Below, one piece after another: positions 35,973 through 44,726 of a DNA stretch of 64,000 bases. The position numbers were made by a program, and so were the translations under genes. Location of the stretch: contig JAFSYP010000071.1 of NCBI GenBank assembly GCA_017449935.1, forward strand, positions 56,852 through 120,851, given 5' to 3'. The notes beneath the pieces were generated by a model that saw only the letters and a program-made list of their open reading frames with translations, did no database searches and was not told the origin of the DNA. Source of the stretch: Clostridia bacterium (GTDB lineage: Bacteria; Bacillota; Clostridia; Oscillospirales; Acutalibacteraceae). How positions within the stretch are numbered: the first letter of the stretch is position 1; every line of letters begins with the position of its first letter.

Positions 35973-36839
35973 TTATGTATGCAGTCCCGCGGCACGGACG
36001 ATCAGCAGCAGCGCATACATCGCGCCGATTACGAAGATCGCGCTGTCAAAGCGATCCATCACGCCGCCGTTGCCCTCGCCCATCACGGTGCCGTAGTCCT
36101 TGATGCTGTAATTGCGTTTGATGACCGAAGCGGACAAATCGCCCAGCATCCCCACCACGGACAGCAGCGCCGAAAGGATCGGCACGAGCCAGAACGGGAA
36201 CTCCAGCATCCGGATCCAGCCGATGCGATACAGCGTATAGTACACGCCGAATACGATCAGGTTGATCACAACGGTGCCGATCACGCCGCCGACAGCGCCT
36301 TCCCAGGATTTCTTCGGGCTGATCTTCGGCGCCATCTTATGCTTGCCGAATTTGCTGCCGACAAAATACGCCATCGCGTCGGAGATCCAGGCGCAAATCA
36401 GCGTAAATACCATCATATACGCGCGCGTCGACAGCGGCGCGTCCGGATAGAAGTCCCGGATCTTGACCAGCAGAGACATCACATACGGAACGAACAGGGA
36501 AGACACCAGCGCCATCGCGATATGCTCGAAGCGCGTATTCTCATACTCCGCGAGCATCAGCAGGAGCAGCACGAACACATACGCAAGGAACACCACGACC
36601 AGCGGAACAGGCAAATAATGCGTAAGATCATACCGAAGAACGAACGGCATGGCTGTCGCCGGAACGGACGTGATCGCGATAAGCGTTTTATTCTTTGCGC
36701 CCGCCGCACGCAGCAGCTCAAAATTCGCGCGGAACGTAAAAAACGCGAGCGCGATCTCAAACAACGGCGTAAATTGCAGACAGACCATTACGATGGCAAA
36801 CACGGCGGCAATCACACCGGTGATAACTTTAGCTTTCAT
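35973..36839 (-). CDS. cdsA: Phosphatidate cytidylyltransferase
   Basis: A 288-residue membrane protein with about eight hydrophobic helices that makes CDP-diacylglycerol, the precursor of phospholipids. The signature region SVIKRNYSIKDYGTVMGEG then NGGVMDRFDS is present; the usual PGHGG reads GEGNGG here, a conservative variation worth noting. SFEGAVGG-like and DAMAYFVGSKFGKHK segments also fit. The ATG at 36839 is chosen because it precedes the first helix; GGAG lies 10 bp upstream. Part of the uppS-cdsA-dxr block. Confidence 0.92.
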   Translation of the reverse strand: MKAKVITGVIAAVFAIVMVCLQFTPLFEIALAFFTFRANFELLRAAGAKNKTLIAITSVPATAMPFVLRYDLTHYLPVPLVVVFLAYVFVLLLLMLAEYENTRFEHIAMALVSSLFVPYVMSLLVKIRDFYPDAPLSTRAYMMVFTLICAWISDAMAYFVGSKFGKHKMAPKISPKKSWEGAVGGVIGTVVINLIVFGVYYTLYRIGWIRMLEFPFWLVPILSALLSVVGMLGDLSASVIKRNYSIKDYGTVMGEGNGGVMDRFDSAIFVIGAMYALLLIVRAAGLHT

Positions 36840-36861
36840 ACCATGAACACTCCAGAATAAA

Positions 36862-37581
36862 TCAGATCCCCCCGAAGCGGCGCGAACGGCGCGCGAAATC
36901 CTCCAGCGCGCGGTCAAAATCCGCTGTCGTGAAATCCGGCCACAGAATATCCGAAAACCAGAATTCGGAATACGCGCTCTGCCAGGTCAGGAAATTGGAC
37001 AGGCGGTATTCACCGCTCGGCCGGATGATCAGATCCGGATCGGGCTGCCCCGCCGTATAGAGCGCCTGGGCGATCGCGTCCTCCGTGACGTCCGGCTCGG
37101 TCAGTTCGCCCGACTGTACGCGCGAAAGCAGCGTGCGAAAGGCGTGCGTCAACTCGCTGCGGCCGCCGTAGTTGACCGCAACGTTGACCGTGGTGCGCCC
37201 GTTTTCGGGGTTGTGCTTTTCCATCCAATCCGCCAGCGCACGGATGTCCTCCGGCAGCACGCTCAGATCGCCGATGAACCGGAAGCAGAAACGGCGCGTT
37301 TCATTCTCCGCCTGCCGCTGCTCGGCCTCGTGCAGGAAGTCGCGGAACAGATCCATGATCACGTCGATCTCCTGCTGCGGGCGCTTCCAATTCTCGGTTG
37401 AAAAAGCGTAAAAGGTCAGATACGGGACGCCGATGTCGCTGGCGTAGGTGCTGATTGTGCGGAAGACCTCCGCACCGCGCCGATGCCCCTCGGTACGCGG
37501 CAGTCCCCTTTTCTTTGCCCAGCGGCCGTTGCCATCCATGATGATCCCGACATGCTGCGGCAAATGCTCTTTATCCACCAT
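36862..37581 (-). CDS. uppS: Undecaprenyl diphosphate synthase (isoprenyl transferase)
   Basis: A 239-residue cis-prenyltransferase that makes the C55 lipid carrier for peptidoglycan and surface glycans. IIMDGNGRWAKKRGLPRTEGH at the N-terminus holds the catalytic Asp; FYAFSTENWKRP and the C-terminal LIIRPSGEYRLSNFLTWQ and SDILWPDF motifs are intact. Its start overlaps the frr stop by one base. It links the MEP pathway genes downstream with the glycan export genes upstream in the same block. Confidence 0.95.
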   Translation of the reverse strand: MVDKEHLPQHVGIIMDGNGRWAKKRGLPRTEGHRRGAEVFRTISTYASDIGVPYLTFYAFSTENWKRPQQEIDVIMDLFRDFLHEAEQRQAENETRRFCFRFIGDLSVLPEDIRALADWMEKHNPENGRTTVNVAVNYGGRSELTHAFRTLLSRVQSGELTEPDVTEDAIAQALYTAGQPDPDLIIRPSGEYRLSNFLTWQSAYSEFWFSDILWPDFTTADFDRALEDFARRSRRFGGI

Positions 37582-38135
37582 CAGATCTCCATGATTTCCT
37601 TTTCTTTTTCCGCGCAGACCTCGTCGACCTTCTTGATGAACTCGTCCGTCACGTTCTGCAGCTCCTTCTCGCCGTCCTTCAGGTCGTCCTCGGTGATCTC
37701 GGAAGCTTTTTCCATCTTCTTGATCTTGTCCATGCTGTCGCGGCGGATCGAGCGCACGGCAACCTTGGCATCTTCAGCGGTCTTGCGCACGGTCTTGGCC
37801 AGCTCCTTACGCTTTTCCTCCGTCAGCTGCGGGAAGACCAGGCGGATCACACGGCCGTCGTTCTGCGGGTTGATGCCGATGTCGGACGTCTGGATCGCCT
37901 TTTCGATGGTGTGCAGCGTGGAAACATCCCACGGCTGGATGTTCAGGATGCGCGCTTCCGCGACGGAGATTGCCGCCATCTGGTTGATGGGCGTCGGCAC
38001 GCCGTAGTAATCCACACGGATCTTATCCAGCACGGCGGCGTTGGCACGGCCGGCACGGATGGAGTTGTACTCACTCTTCAAGACGGAGATCGTCTTGCCC
38101 ATTTTTTCTCTCGCATTTGCAATAACAGTATCCAT
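37581..38135 (-). CDS. frr: Ribosome recycling factor
   Basis: A 184-residue protein of the normal RRF length. VLKSEYNSIRAGRANAAVLD near residue 20, VDYYGVPTPINQMA, INPQNDGRVIRLVFPQLTEE and RRDSMDKIKK are all conserved. It releases ribosomes from mRNA after termination together with EF-G. It begins one base after pyrH ends, the standard pyrH-frr pair. Confidence 0.96.
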   Translation of the reverse strand: MDTVIANAREKMGKTISVLKSEYNSIRAGRANAAVLDKIRVDYYGVPTPINQMAAISVAEARILNIQPWDVSTLHTIEKAIQTSDIGINPQNDGRVIRLVFPQLTEEKRKELAKTVRKTAEDAKVAVRSIRRDSMDKIKKMEKASEITEDDLKDGEKELQNVTDEFIKKVDEVCAEKEKEIMEI

Positions 38136-38846
38136 TTATTCGTCCTCCTTAACGATTGTTCCGATATTTTCACCCTCCACCGCCTTGACGATGTTGGCAG
38201 GGTCCTCCAGATTGAATACAAGGATCGGCAGTTTGTTGTCGCGGCACAGCGAAGCGGCCGTACCGTCCATCACCCGCAGATCGTTCGCCAGGATCTCTGT
38301 AAAGGAAAGATAATCATATTTCTTCGCGTCGGCGTATTTGTGGGGGTCCTTGTCATAAATGCCGTCCACGTTCGACGCTTTGAACATGATGTCGGCGTCG
38401 ATCTCCGCCGCACGCAGCGCCGCCGCGGTGTCGGTGGTGAAAAACGGGTTGCCCGTTCCGCAGCCGAAGATCACGACGCGGCCCTTTTCAAGATGGCGCA
38501 CAGCCCTGTTGCGGATATACGGTTCGGCGATCTGCTGCATGGTGATCGCGGTCTGTACGCGCACAGCCACGCCCTGCTGCTCCAGACCGTCCGCCAGCGC
38601 GAGGGAATTCATCACCGTCGCCAGCATCCCCATATGATCGGCGCGCGTATGATCCATCCCGCCGCCTGTGCGGCCGCGGAAGAAGTTGCCGCCGCCGACG
38701 ACGATGGCGACCTGCACGCCCAGATCCACGACCTGCTTGACGGCTGCACAGATCGAGTTGACCGTATCAAAATTCAATCCGATCTTCTGCTCGCCCGCCA
38801 GCACCTCGCCGCTGAGCTTGAGCAGAATGCGTTTGTATTGCGGCAT
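38136..38846 (-). CDS. pyrH: UMP kinase
   Basis: A 236-residue hexameric amino-acid-kinase-fold enzyme that phosphorylates UMP to [53 protein letters not shown] and [19 protein letters not shown] are family hallmarks. It opens the housekeeping part of the block (pyrH-frr-uppS-cdsA-dxr-rseP-ispG), 64 bp after the pyruvyl transferase gene, with AAAGGATG as the ribosome binding site. Confidence 0.96.
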   Translation of the reverse strand: MPQYKRILLKLSGEVLAGEQKIGLNFDTVNSICAAVKQVVDLGVQVAIVVGGGNFFRGRTGGGMDHTRADHMGMLATVMNSLALADGLEQQGVAVRVQTAITMQQIAEPYIRNRAVRHLEKGRVVIFGCGTGNPFFTTDTAAALRAAEIDADIMFKASNVDGIYDKDPHKYADAKKYDYLSFTEILANDLRVMDGTAASLCRDNKLPILVFNLEDPANIVKAVEGENIGTIVKEDE

Positions 38847-38910
38847 ATTGCATCATCCTTTCTGCCGTGTTTTATTCTACATGATTTTAATGCCTGTGTA
38901 AAGAAGAAAA

Positions 38911-40101
38911 TCAGCGTCGCGCCAAAAAATCGCGCAGCGTCAGCGCCGCGTCGGACGCGCTGCGCACGTACGCCGGCACGCGCTCGTGCAGAACGTCGCG
39001 GTGCCACTGCTCGATTTGAAGCATCCTCTGCAGCGCCCGGCGCAGGCCGTCCGGATCTTCAAGCTGATCGACCGGGACCACGAAGCCGTCCGTCTTTCCG
39101 AACAAATCCAGCGCGATGTTGACCGACTTGACGCTGTAACCCAACACGAGCGTCGGCACGCAGGAGGAATATGCCGCGATTGTCGAATGCGTCCGTGCGC
39201 CGACGAATACGCGGCAGCGGGCAATAAAGCCCTTGAGCTCGCGCGCCGAATACGTCCCGTCCAGCAAGACGACGCGTCCCGTCTGCGCGTATTTTTCATA
39301 CAGCGCGCCAAGAACGGATCGGTCGTCGGAAAAGCTCCAGAATACGTGCGGCAGCAGCAGCACGCTGCAGTCTGTCTCGGCAAGGATCCATTCGATCATT
39401 TTTTCATACGCCTGCATCCCGACGCCGCGGTGCGCGCCCTGCTCATACTTGAAGACAAGAGGGCTTGCGTTGATGCCGATAAAGCTGCGGCCTTCAAGCG
39501 GCCCGGGCAGCGGCAGCTGCACTGTCGGAAGCGTGAACGCCGGATCCGGATGCAGAAACACATTGTCCTTAAAGCCCTTTTCCCGCAGGAGCGTGTACGT
39601 CCCTCTTTCGCGCGCGAAGATCGCGTCATAGGTGCGAAGATCCGCCTCATTGAACGCGGAAAACGATCCGTTGTCCAGCGAACAACCCCACAGCACGGTC
39701 GTCTTGCCGCGGCGCTTGAGCGCGGCGTTCATGGCGTGCATGAAGCTGTTTTCGCCATAGCAGTAGGTGTCGCCCCCGATCGACAGAAACACATCCTCGT
39801 CAAAGGCAAACGAACGAAAATACTTGGCGTAGTACGCCATATCCGCCGCGTGAGACGACTGCATCCGCAGCGCCTTGAGCTGCGCCTTGTCCAAAAGCCG
39901 CAGCGGTACGGCGGCGTCCGACGAAACGGGAATGACGGTGGAAACGTGCGCATACGCGGAACGCTCGTCCTCCTGCGGACGCTGGCTGTACAGGCTCACG
40001 TCGCAGCCGAAGGCCGAATACAGCAGCGCGCCTGTGGCGTCCACCAGCGCCTCACATCCCTTGTTTCCGCTGCCGACGTGATGGTAAAGTGATAACCGCA
40101 T
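38911..40101 (-). CDS. Polysaccharide pyruvyl transferase family protein
   Basis: A 396-residue protein of the PS_pyruv_trans family, related to CsaB and WcaK, which add pyruvate ketals to cell-wall or capsular sugars. Motifs: LYHHVGSGNKGCEALVDA at the N-terminus, LSIGGDTYCYGENS, FARERGTYTLLREKG, LHPDPAF and VGARTHSTIAAYSS. The ATG at 40101 follows AAGGAGCGGC. It lies next to the Wzt/Wzm exporter, so it likely decorates the exported glycan; in CsaB-type systems the ketal anchors S-layer proteins, but no SLH protein is present in this window. Confidence 0.87.
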   Translation of the reverse strand: MRLSLYHHVGSGNKGCEALVDATGALLYSAFGCDVSLYSQRPQEDERSAYAHVSTVIPVSSDAAVPLRLLDKAQLKALRMQSSHAADMAYYAKYFRSFAFDEDVFLSIGGDTYCYGENSFMHAMNAALKRRGKTTVLWGCSLDNGSFSAFNEADLRTYDAIFARERGTYTLLREKGFKDNVFLHPDPAFTLPTVQLPLPGPLEGRSFIGINASPLVFKYEQGAHRGVGMQAYEKMIEWILAETDCSVLLLPHVFWSFSDDRSVLGALYEKYAQTGRVVLLDGTYSARELKGFIARCRVFVGARTHSTIAAYSSCVPTLVLGYSVKSVNIALDLFGKTDGFVVPVDQLEDPDGLRRALQRMLQIEQWHRDVLHERVPAYVRSASDAALTLRDFLARR

Positions 40102-40112
40102 TTTGCCGCTCC

Positions 40113-41393
40113 TTATTCGACGACCTTTCCGGTCACGTCCATGATCCTCGAGTGGCCCCACGAGCTCAGCCACAGGCGCGCGCTGTTATCCTCGACCGCG
40201 TGTTCCTCGGCGCCGATGTTGCGCACGGTAATGAAAAACGCTTCGGGCGAGACACTGTCGACGTTGTTGTAAATGTCATAGGGATTGTCCTGCGTCAAAT
40301 CCAGCGCGACCTTATAGTCGCCGGGCGCAAGATTGTGGCGGTCGACGCTCACTTCGATCTCCTTGACGTCGCCCGCCTTGAAATCCGCGTGCAGCGGCAG
40401 GAACGCGACCGCGGCGGGCGTCCCGTTGTCGCAGCGGAAAACGGCGCGCACGCTGACGTCCTCGGCGTCCGTCTTTGCCTCGGCGCGAACGCGGAACCGG
40501 ATCGGCTCGTTCCAGTTGTAAATACAGGTCTTGTTGTCTAAAACATCTACGTGCAGCATCCGCATTTTTTCGTTCAGAAACTTTGGACGCGGCAGATCAT
40601 CCAGATCGCGCGACGTGATGCGCGCCGCTTCGTTGATGCCGTTGTACAGCTTGATCGCGTGTTCGACCTCGCCGTTATATATCATCTTGCCCTTGTCCAG
40701 CACGATGGCGCGGTTGCACAGACCGCGCACAATGGTCATCACGTGGCTGACGCAGATGATCGTCTTGCCGGACTGCGCGATCTCGTCCATGCGGCGCAGG
40801 CATTTTTCGCGAAATTTCATATCGCCGACCGACAGCACCTCGTCGACGATCAGGATGTCGGGGTCCATCGTGGACGCGACCGCGAATGCCAGACGCACCA
40901 GCATACCGCTCGAATAGCGTTTGACGGGCGTGTCGATGAACTCGCCGATCTCCGAGAAGTCCACGATGCTGTCAAAACGCGCGTCGATGTCCTCCTTCGT
41001 CATGCCGAGGATGGCGCCGTTGAGATAGACGTTTTCACGGCCGGTCAATTCCAGATTGAAGCCCGTGCCGACCTCCAGCATCGCCGCAACTCTGCCGTAA
41101 TACTCGATCCGGCCTTCGGTCGGCTCCGTAATGCGGGAAATGAGCTTGAGCATGGTCGATTTCCCCGCGCCGTTACGGCCGACGATCGCCAGCCGTTCGC
41201 CCTTTTTGATCTCGAACGAAATATCCTTCAGTGCCCAGAAATCTTTCTTTTCGTACTTTTTAAGCCGGTAACGCAGCTTCTGCATCCCGGAAGCGTCAGC
41301 CGGCAGTGTCTTGAGGTTCTTGATGATATATTTTTTCCCGACGTTCTCAACCTTCAGTATAGTCGGCCGATCGTCTGTTTTGACGGCTTCCAT
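40113..41393 (-). CDS. Surface polysaccharide ABC transporter, ATP-binding subunit (Wzt type)
   Basis: A 426-residue ATPase. Walker A is VGRNGAGKSTMLKLI, the signature is KRYSSGMLVRLAFAVAST and Walker B is DILIVDEVLSVGD, the pattern of polysaccharide/teichoic acid exporters (TagH, Wzt, KpsT). The C-terminal extension (about residues 265-426, FLNEKMRMLHVDVLD to PEAFFITVRNIG) is a Wzt_C-like beta-sandwich that in other systems binds the modified end of the glycan. ATG at 41393 after AAGGAGGG; a GTG at 41399 is too close. Partner permease follows upstream at 41407-42279. Confidence 0.92.
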   Translation of the reverse strand: MEAVKTDDRPTILKVENVGKKYIIKNLKTLPADASGMQKLRYRLKKYEKKDFWALKDISFEIKKGERLAIVGRNGAGKSTMLKLISRITEPTEGRIEYYGRVAAMLEVGTGFNLELTGRENVYLNGAILGMTKEDIDARFDSIVDFSEIGEFIDTPVKRYSSGMLVRLAFAVASTMDPDILIVDEVLSVGDMKFREKCLRRMDEIAQSGKTIICVSHVMTIVRGLCNRAIVLDKGKMIYNGEVEHAIKLYNGINEAARITSRDLDDLPRPKFLNEKMRMLHVDVLDNKTCIYNWNEPIRFRVRAEAKTDAEDVSVRAVFRCDNGTPAAVAFLPLHADFKAGDVKEIEVSVDRHNLAPGDYKVALDLTQDNPYDIYNNVDSVSPEAFFITVRNIGAEEHAVEDNSARLWLSSWGHSRIMDVTGKVVE

Positions 41394-41406
41394 GCGCACT
41401 CCCTCC

Positions 41407-42279
41407 TTACACCAGATCTACAAAAGTCCGCTCGCCCTTACGGAACGCTTTGATCCCGATCGGGATAAACGCAACGATAAAAACCAGCATCGAAATAAAG
41501 GACGGCCAGTGGAATTCATTGTCCGGGATGATGCACCAGCGCACGACGTTGACCGCGCCGGCGACGGGATTGAGCGAATAGATAAAGCGGAACTTTTCCG
41601 GGACCGCGGCGCACGCGACGGCAAAAGAATACGCGACCGGCGTCACATACTGTCCGATCTGCAGAAAGAACGGAATCGCCTGATTCAGATCGCGGAAACG
41701 GATGTTCAGCGGAGAAAGAAACAGTCCGATAAAGAAACCGAGCAGGATCGGAAACACAAACAACAGCGGAACCAGCACGATCCTCCATGACGGCGTAAAG
41801 CCTTCGGTCAGATGACTGATCAAAATAATGAGCAGCAGCACGCCGAAAGAGATCAGAGAATCGATTAACGCCGCAAGCGAGCCGCCCGCCGGCGAAATGA
41901 TGCGCGGAAAATACACTTTTTTCATCAGCGCAGCACTCGACAGAAATGTCGTCGACGCGAGCGACAGATTTTTGGAAAACAGCGTCCACGGTATAATGCC
42001 CGCATAGACCATGACGTCATACGGCGCGGTGCCGTCCGACTGGAGGTTAGCCACAGAGCCGAAAATAAAGGTCATGATAAGCATATTGATGACCGGGCTG
42101 ATGATCGACCAGCCCAGACCGATAACGGTCTGCTTATATCGCACGGTGATGTCGCGCTTGGCAAGATTGAGCGCCAGCCCGCGGTATCTCCAGATGTCTT
42201 TCCAGTATTGATAGTTTTTGCCGTTCGGCTCGATTACAGTCTTCAGACCGCCAGAATCGTCCCTGTTTTTCTTTTTCAT
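41407..42279 (-). CDS. Surface polysaccharide ABC transporter permease (Wzm type)
   Basis: A 290-residue ABC-2 permease with six hydrophobic helices. The start KKKNRDDSGGLKTVIEPNG is basic and cytoplasmic; LAKRDITVRYKQTVIGLGWSIISP is the conserved amphipathic interface helix region of Wzm/TagG proteins and FRDLNQAIPFFLQIGQYVTPV is another hallmark. With the Wzt-type ATPase, 13 bp downstream, it exports a lipid-linked glycan. The ATG at 42279 follows GGAGGGGTAAGG. Confidence 0.92.
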   Translation of the reverse strand: MKKKNRDDSGGLKTVIEPNGKNYQYWKDIWRYRGLALNLAKRDITVRYKQTVIGLGWSIISPVINMLIMTFIFGSVANLQSDGTAPYDVMVYAGIIPWTLFSKNLSLASTTFLSSAALMKKVYFPRIISPAGGSLAALIDSLISFGVLLLIILISHLTEGFTPSWRIVLVPLLFVFPILLGFFIGLFLSPLNIRFRDLNQAIPFFLQIGQYVTPVAYSFAVACAAVPEKFRFIYSLNPVAGAVNVVRWCIIPDNEFHWPSFISMLVFIVAFIPIGIKAFRKGERTFVDLV

Positions 42280-42284
42280 AGTCC

Positions 42285-43031
42285 TTACCCCTCCGACTTG
42301 GTTACCGCAAATATCAGTCTTTGTGTGTCGCCGCGCGGCGCACAAAGATCGTTTTCATCATAGATCCCCTGCACGGAGAATCCGTATTCTTCCAGAACGG
42401 ACCGCAGCAGCTGCGGATCGTACGCACGCTCGCAGAACTGCTCGGTGCTGCGCAGATACACGTCGTCCTCCCGCTCAAAGAAGTCCAGCGTGATGCGCAC
42501 GGTATCCGCGTCCAGCAGCTCGTTCTGCCAGACGCAGTACACGTCGTCCGTCTCCGAAACAAACGTGTTGTTCGCGAGGATTTCTCTGTGCTTGTACGGC
42601 GTGTTGACGTCAAACAGAAAGACTCCTCCCGCCTCCAGAAAGAGCGCGACGCGCCGAACGGTCTGGCGCAGATCAGCCTCTTTTGTCAGATGATTGAGAC
42701 TGTCCAGCGTACAGATCACGCCCCGCACCGTTCCAAACAGATCGAGCGTCTGCATCGTCTGACAGAGGAACAGGATGCTCTGTCCCGCTTCCGCAGCCTT
42801 CTGCTGCGCGGCGCAAAGCATTTCCGCACTCGCGTCGACGCCGATCATCTCGTATCCGCGTTTTGCCATCTCCACGGTCATGCTGCCCGTCCCGCACGCA
42901 AGATCGAGCACCAGCCCGTCCCGCACGCCGAAACTCGACAACAGATCGCACAATGTCGACGCGCGGCGCACATACTGCACGTCCTGGGTCAAATCATCGT
43001 AGAACGCGGCAAAACGGTCGTATGCGCTCAT
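42285..43031 (-). CDS. SAM-dependent methyltransferase
   Basis: A 248-residue class I methyltransferase. The SAM-binding motif I is LVLDLACGTGSMTVEMAKRG near residue 40, motif II is MIGVDASAEML and GVICTLDSLNHL is motif IV-like. Acceptor substrate is unknown. It stops 5 bp before the permease gene start and its own start overlaps the YerC-like gene by 4 bp. Its place next to a Wzt-type exporter with a glycan-end-binding domain would suit chain-end methylation, but it could as well be a general small-molecule enzyme. Confidence 0.83.
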   Translation of the reverse strand: MSAYDRFAAFYDDLTQDVQYVRRASTLCDLLSSFGVRDGLVLDLACGTGSMTVEMAKRGYEMIGVDASAEMLCAAQQKAAEAGQSILFLCQTMQTLDLFGTVRGVICTLDSLNHLTKEADLRQTVRRVALFLEAGGVFLFDVNTPYKHREILANNTFVSETDDVYCVWQNELLDADTVRITLDFFEREDDVYLRSTEQFCERAYDPQLLRSVLEEYGFSVQGIYDENDLCAPRGDTQRLIFAVTKSEG

Positions 43032-43321
43032 TCCGTTTCCTGCAGCCGCTCGAAGATGATCTCGTATCCGTTCTTTCCGAGATTCATCGAACGGTTGACA
43101 CGGCTGATGGTCGCCGTGCTCGCGCCGGTCTCGCGCACGATCCGGCTGTAAACGCAGCCCTCATGCAGCATCTTCGCCACCTGGATGCGCTGCGCAAACG
43201 AGCGGATCTCCTGCATGGTGCAGAGCGTTTCAAAGAACTCTCTGCATTCGTCCATGTCCTTGAGCTCCAGGACTGCCTTGTATAAATACGCGTTGTTCTG
43301 TTCAGAATTCTCGTTTTTCAT
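43028..43321 (-). CDS. YerC/YecD-family TrpR-related regulator
   Basis: A 97-residue protein of the TrpR-like helix-turn-helix family (YerC/YecD). EFFETLCTMQEIRSFAQRIQVAKML and VYSRIVRETGASTATISRVNRSMN match this family; the latter is the DNA-recognition helix-turn-helix. The ligand is not known. It overlaps the methyltransferase start by ATGA and may regulate its own block. Confidence 0.9.
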   Translation of the reverse strand: MKNENSEQNNAYLYKAVLELKDMDECREFFETLCTMQEIRSFAQRIQVAKMLHEGCVYSRIVRETGASTATISRVNRSMNLGKNGYEIIFERLQETE

Positions 43322-43333
43322 GCAGATCCTCCC

Positions 43334-44722
43334 TCAAACCAAAAAATACGATTTTCCCCAGATCAGCAGCACCGCCGTACACACGCAGGCATACGCCATC
43401 CACGAACGATGCGAACCGATCTCCGCAAAAGCGGCGCGCAGCGAACCGGTCTTTTCGACGCGTGCGCGCAGCCGGATCGGATTGAACGCAATGTACAACT
43501 CCGTCAGCAGATACGGCAGCAGATACAGCACCCACAACGCATAGGCGCTCATGTGCGAATATGCGAACAGCTGCACCGCCAGAATGACCGCCGAAAACAG
43601 GATCAAAACGCCTTGCAGCACCGGCGCCAGCGGCACCTGCGCATATTTTTTGCGCGAGGCGAACGCAATCTTTTCAGCCAGGACAAAAACGATCCCGAAC
43701 GAACTGAACAGCTCCGCAAAGAACTGATTGCCCGTAAGCGCCAGAAAAAGCGGCACATAGCAGAACACCGGCCAGATCCAGACGTCCTCCGTACGGTTGA
43801 GAAACTGTCCGAATGAGGAACGCATCCCGTACCGCACCAGATACAGCGCCAAAAGGATCAACCAGATAAAGGCCATAAGCGTCTCGGTCGTTTCCGGAAA
43901 CGGCGACCATACGCCGCTGTGCGCCGTGATCTGATACACGTATCGCTGCAGCTCGCTGTCATATAACAAACTCCAGCCAAGCCCGACGCCCAGGGCGCCG
44001 ACGCCGCCGAATACGCATTCCATCCATTTCCAGCCGCCGATCCACTGTTTCGACAGACGACGGTCGGCAAAGGTCTGGAAGAGATTGCCGAGCCAGAAGC
44101 CGAGCGCGCCGAAAACGAATCCGAATCCCGCCAGAAGAACGGTCATCCATTCGTGCTTGACGAACGAGAAGGCCAGAATATACAGGAAGACAAAAAGCAT
44201 CCCGCCCCAGACCTCGCGGCGTGTACGGGAAAAATACAGCCGCGGGAACTTATTCTCTTTCGGTTTATAGGGCGTATTGCAGATCATCACGCCCAGCCAT
44301 TTGACGACGGGAAGCACGCAGACGAACAGGATCGTCTCCCACAGTGCATACCGTCCGGCCATCGCGCCGACGGAAAAGCCAAGCATCCCGGCGAAAATGC
44401 CGAACCAGACAGAGCCCTTGATCGCAAGGCCGAGCCGCGCAAAAAAGCGCACGCTGCCGTCCTGCTCATGCGTCAGAGCGATCGTATCGCCATAGGTCTG
44501 TGCGCCGCCGAAGAACATGCCGGCCGCGCCCACGGCAGCCGCGATCGGAAATCCCGCGGCCACGGGGACAGAACCGCCCGCGTGCAGCAGCACCAGCGCG
44601 AGCGCCGCGCCGGGCAGCATCGCGCCGCGTTCCCCGCCGACGATCGTGCCGCGCATCCCCCATGTGTAGGAACCTGTCAGCACGCAAAACGCCAGCAGCG
44701 TTATCGTTTGTGAAATCGTCAT
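43334..44722 (-). CDS. Polytopic membrane protein of unknown function
   Basis: A 462-residue protein with about 12 hydrophobic helices, starting ISQTITLLAFCVLTGSYTWGM and ending in YACVCTAVLLIWGKSYFLV. A conserved-looking region MRGTIVGGERGAMLPGAAL near residue 25 and MFFGGAQTYGDTIALTHEQDG near 70 do not match a transporter family I recognise. It could be a glycan or lipid transporter given the neighbours, but this is only positional. It ends 12 bp before the YerC-like gene and starts 4 bp after the reductase-like gene. Confidence 0.75.
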   Translation of the reverse strand: MTISQTITLLAFCVLTGSYTWGMRGTIVGGERGAMLPGAALALVLLHAGGSVPVAAGFPIAAAVGAAGMFFGGAQTYGDTIALTHEQDGSVRFFARLGLAIKGSVWFGIFAGMLGFSVGAMAGRYALWETILFVCVLPVVKWLGVMICNTPYKPKENKFPRLYFSRTRREVWGGMLFVFLYILAFSFVKHEWMTVLLAGFGFVFGALGFWLGNLFQTFADRRLSKQWIGGWKWMECVFGGVGALGVGLGWSLLYDSELQRYVYQITAHSGVWSPFPETTETLMAFIWLILLALYLVRYGMRSSFGQFLNRTEDVWIWPVFCYVPLFLALTGNQFFAELFSSFGIVFVLAEKIAFASRKKYAQVPLAPVLQGVLILFSAVILAVQLFAYSHMSAYALWVLYLLPYLLTELYIAFNPIRLRARVEKTGSLRAAFAEIGSHRSWMAYACVCTAVLLIWGKSYFLV

Positions 44723-44726
44723 GCCG

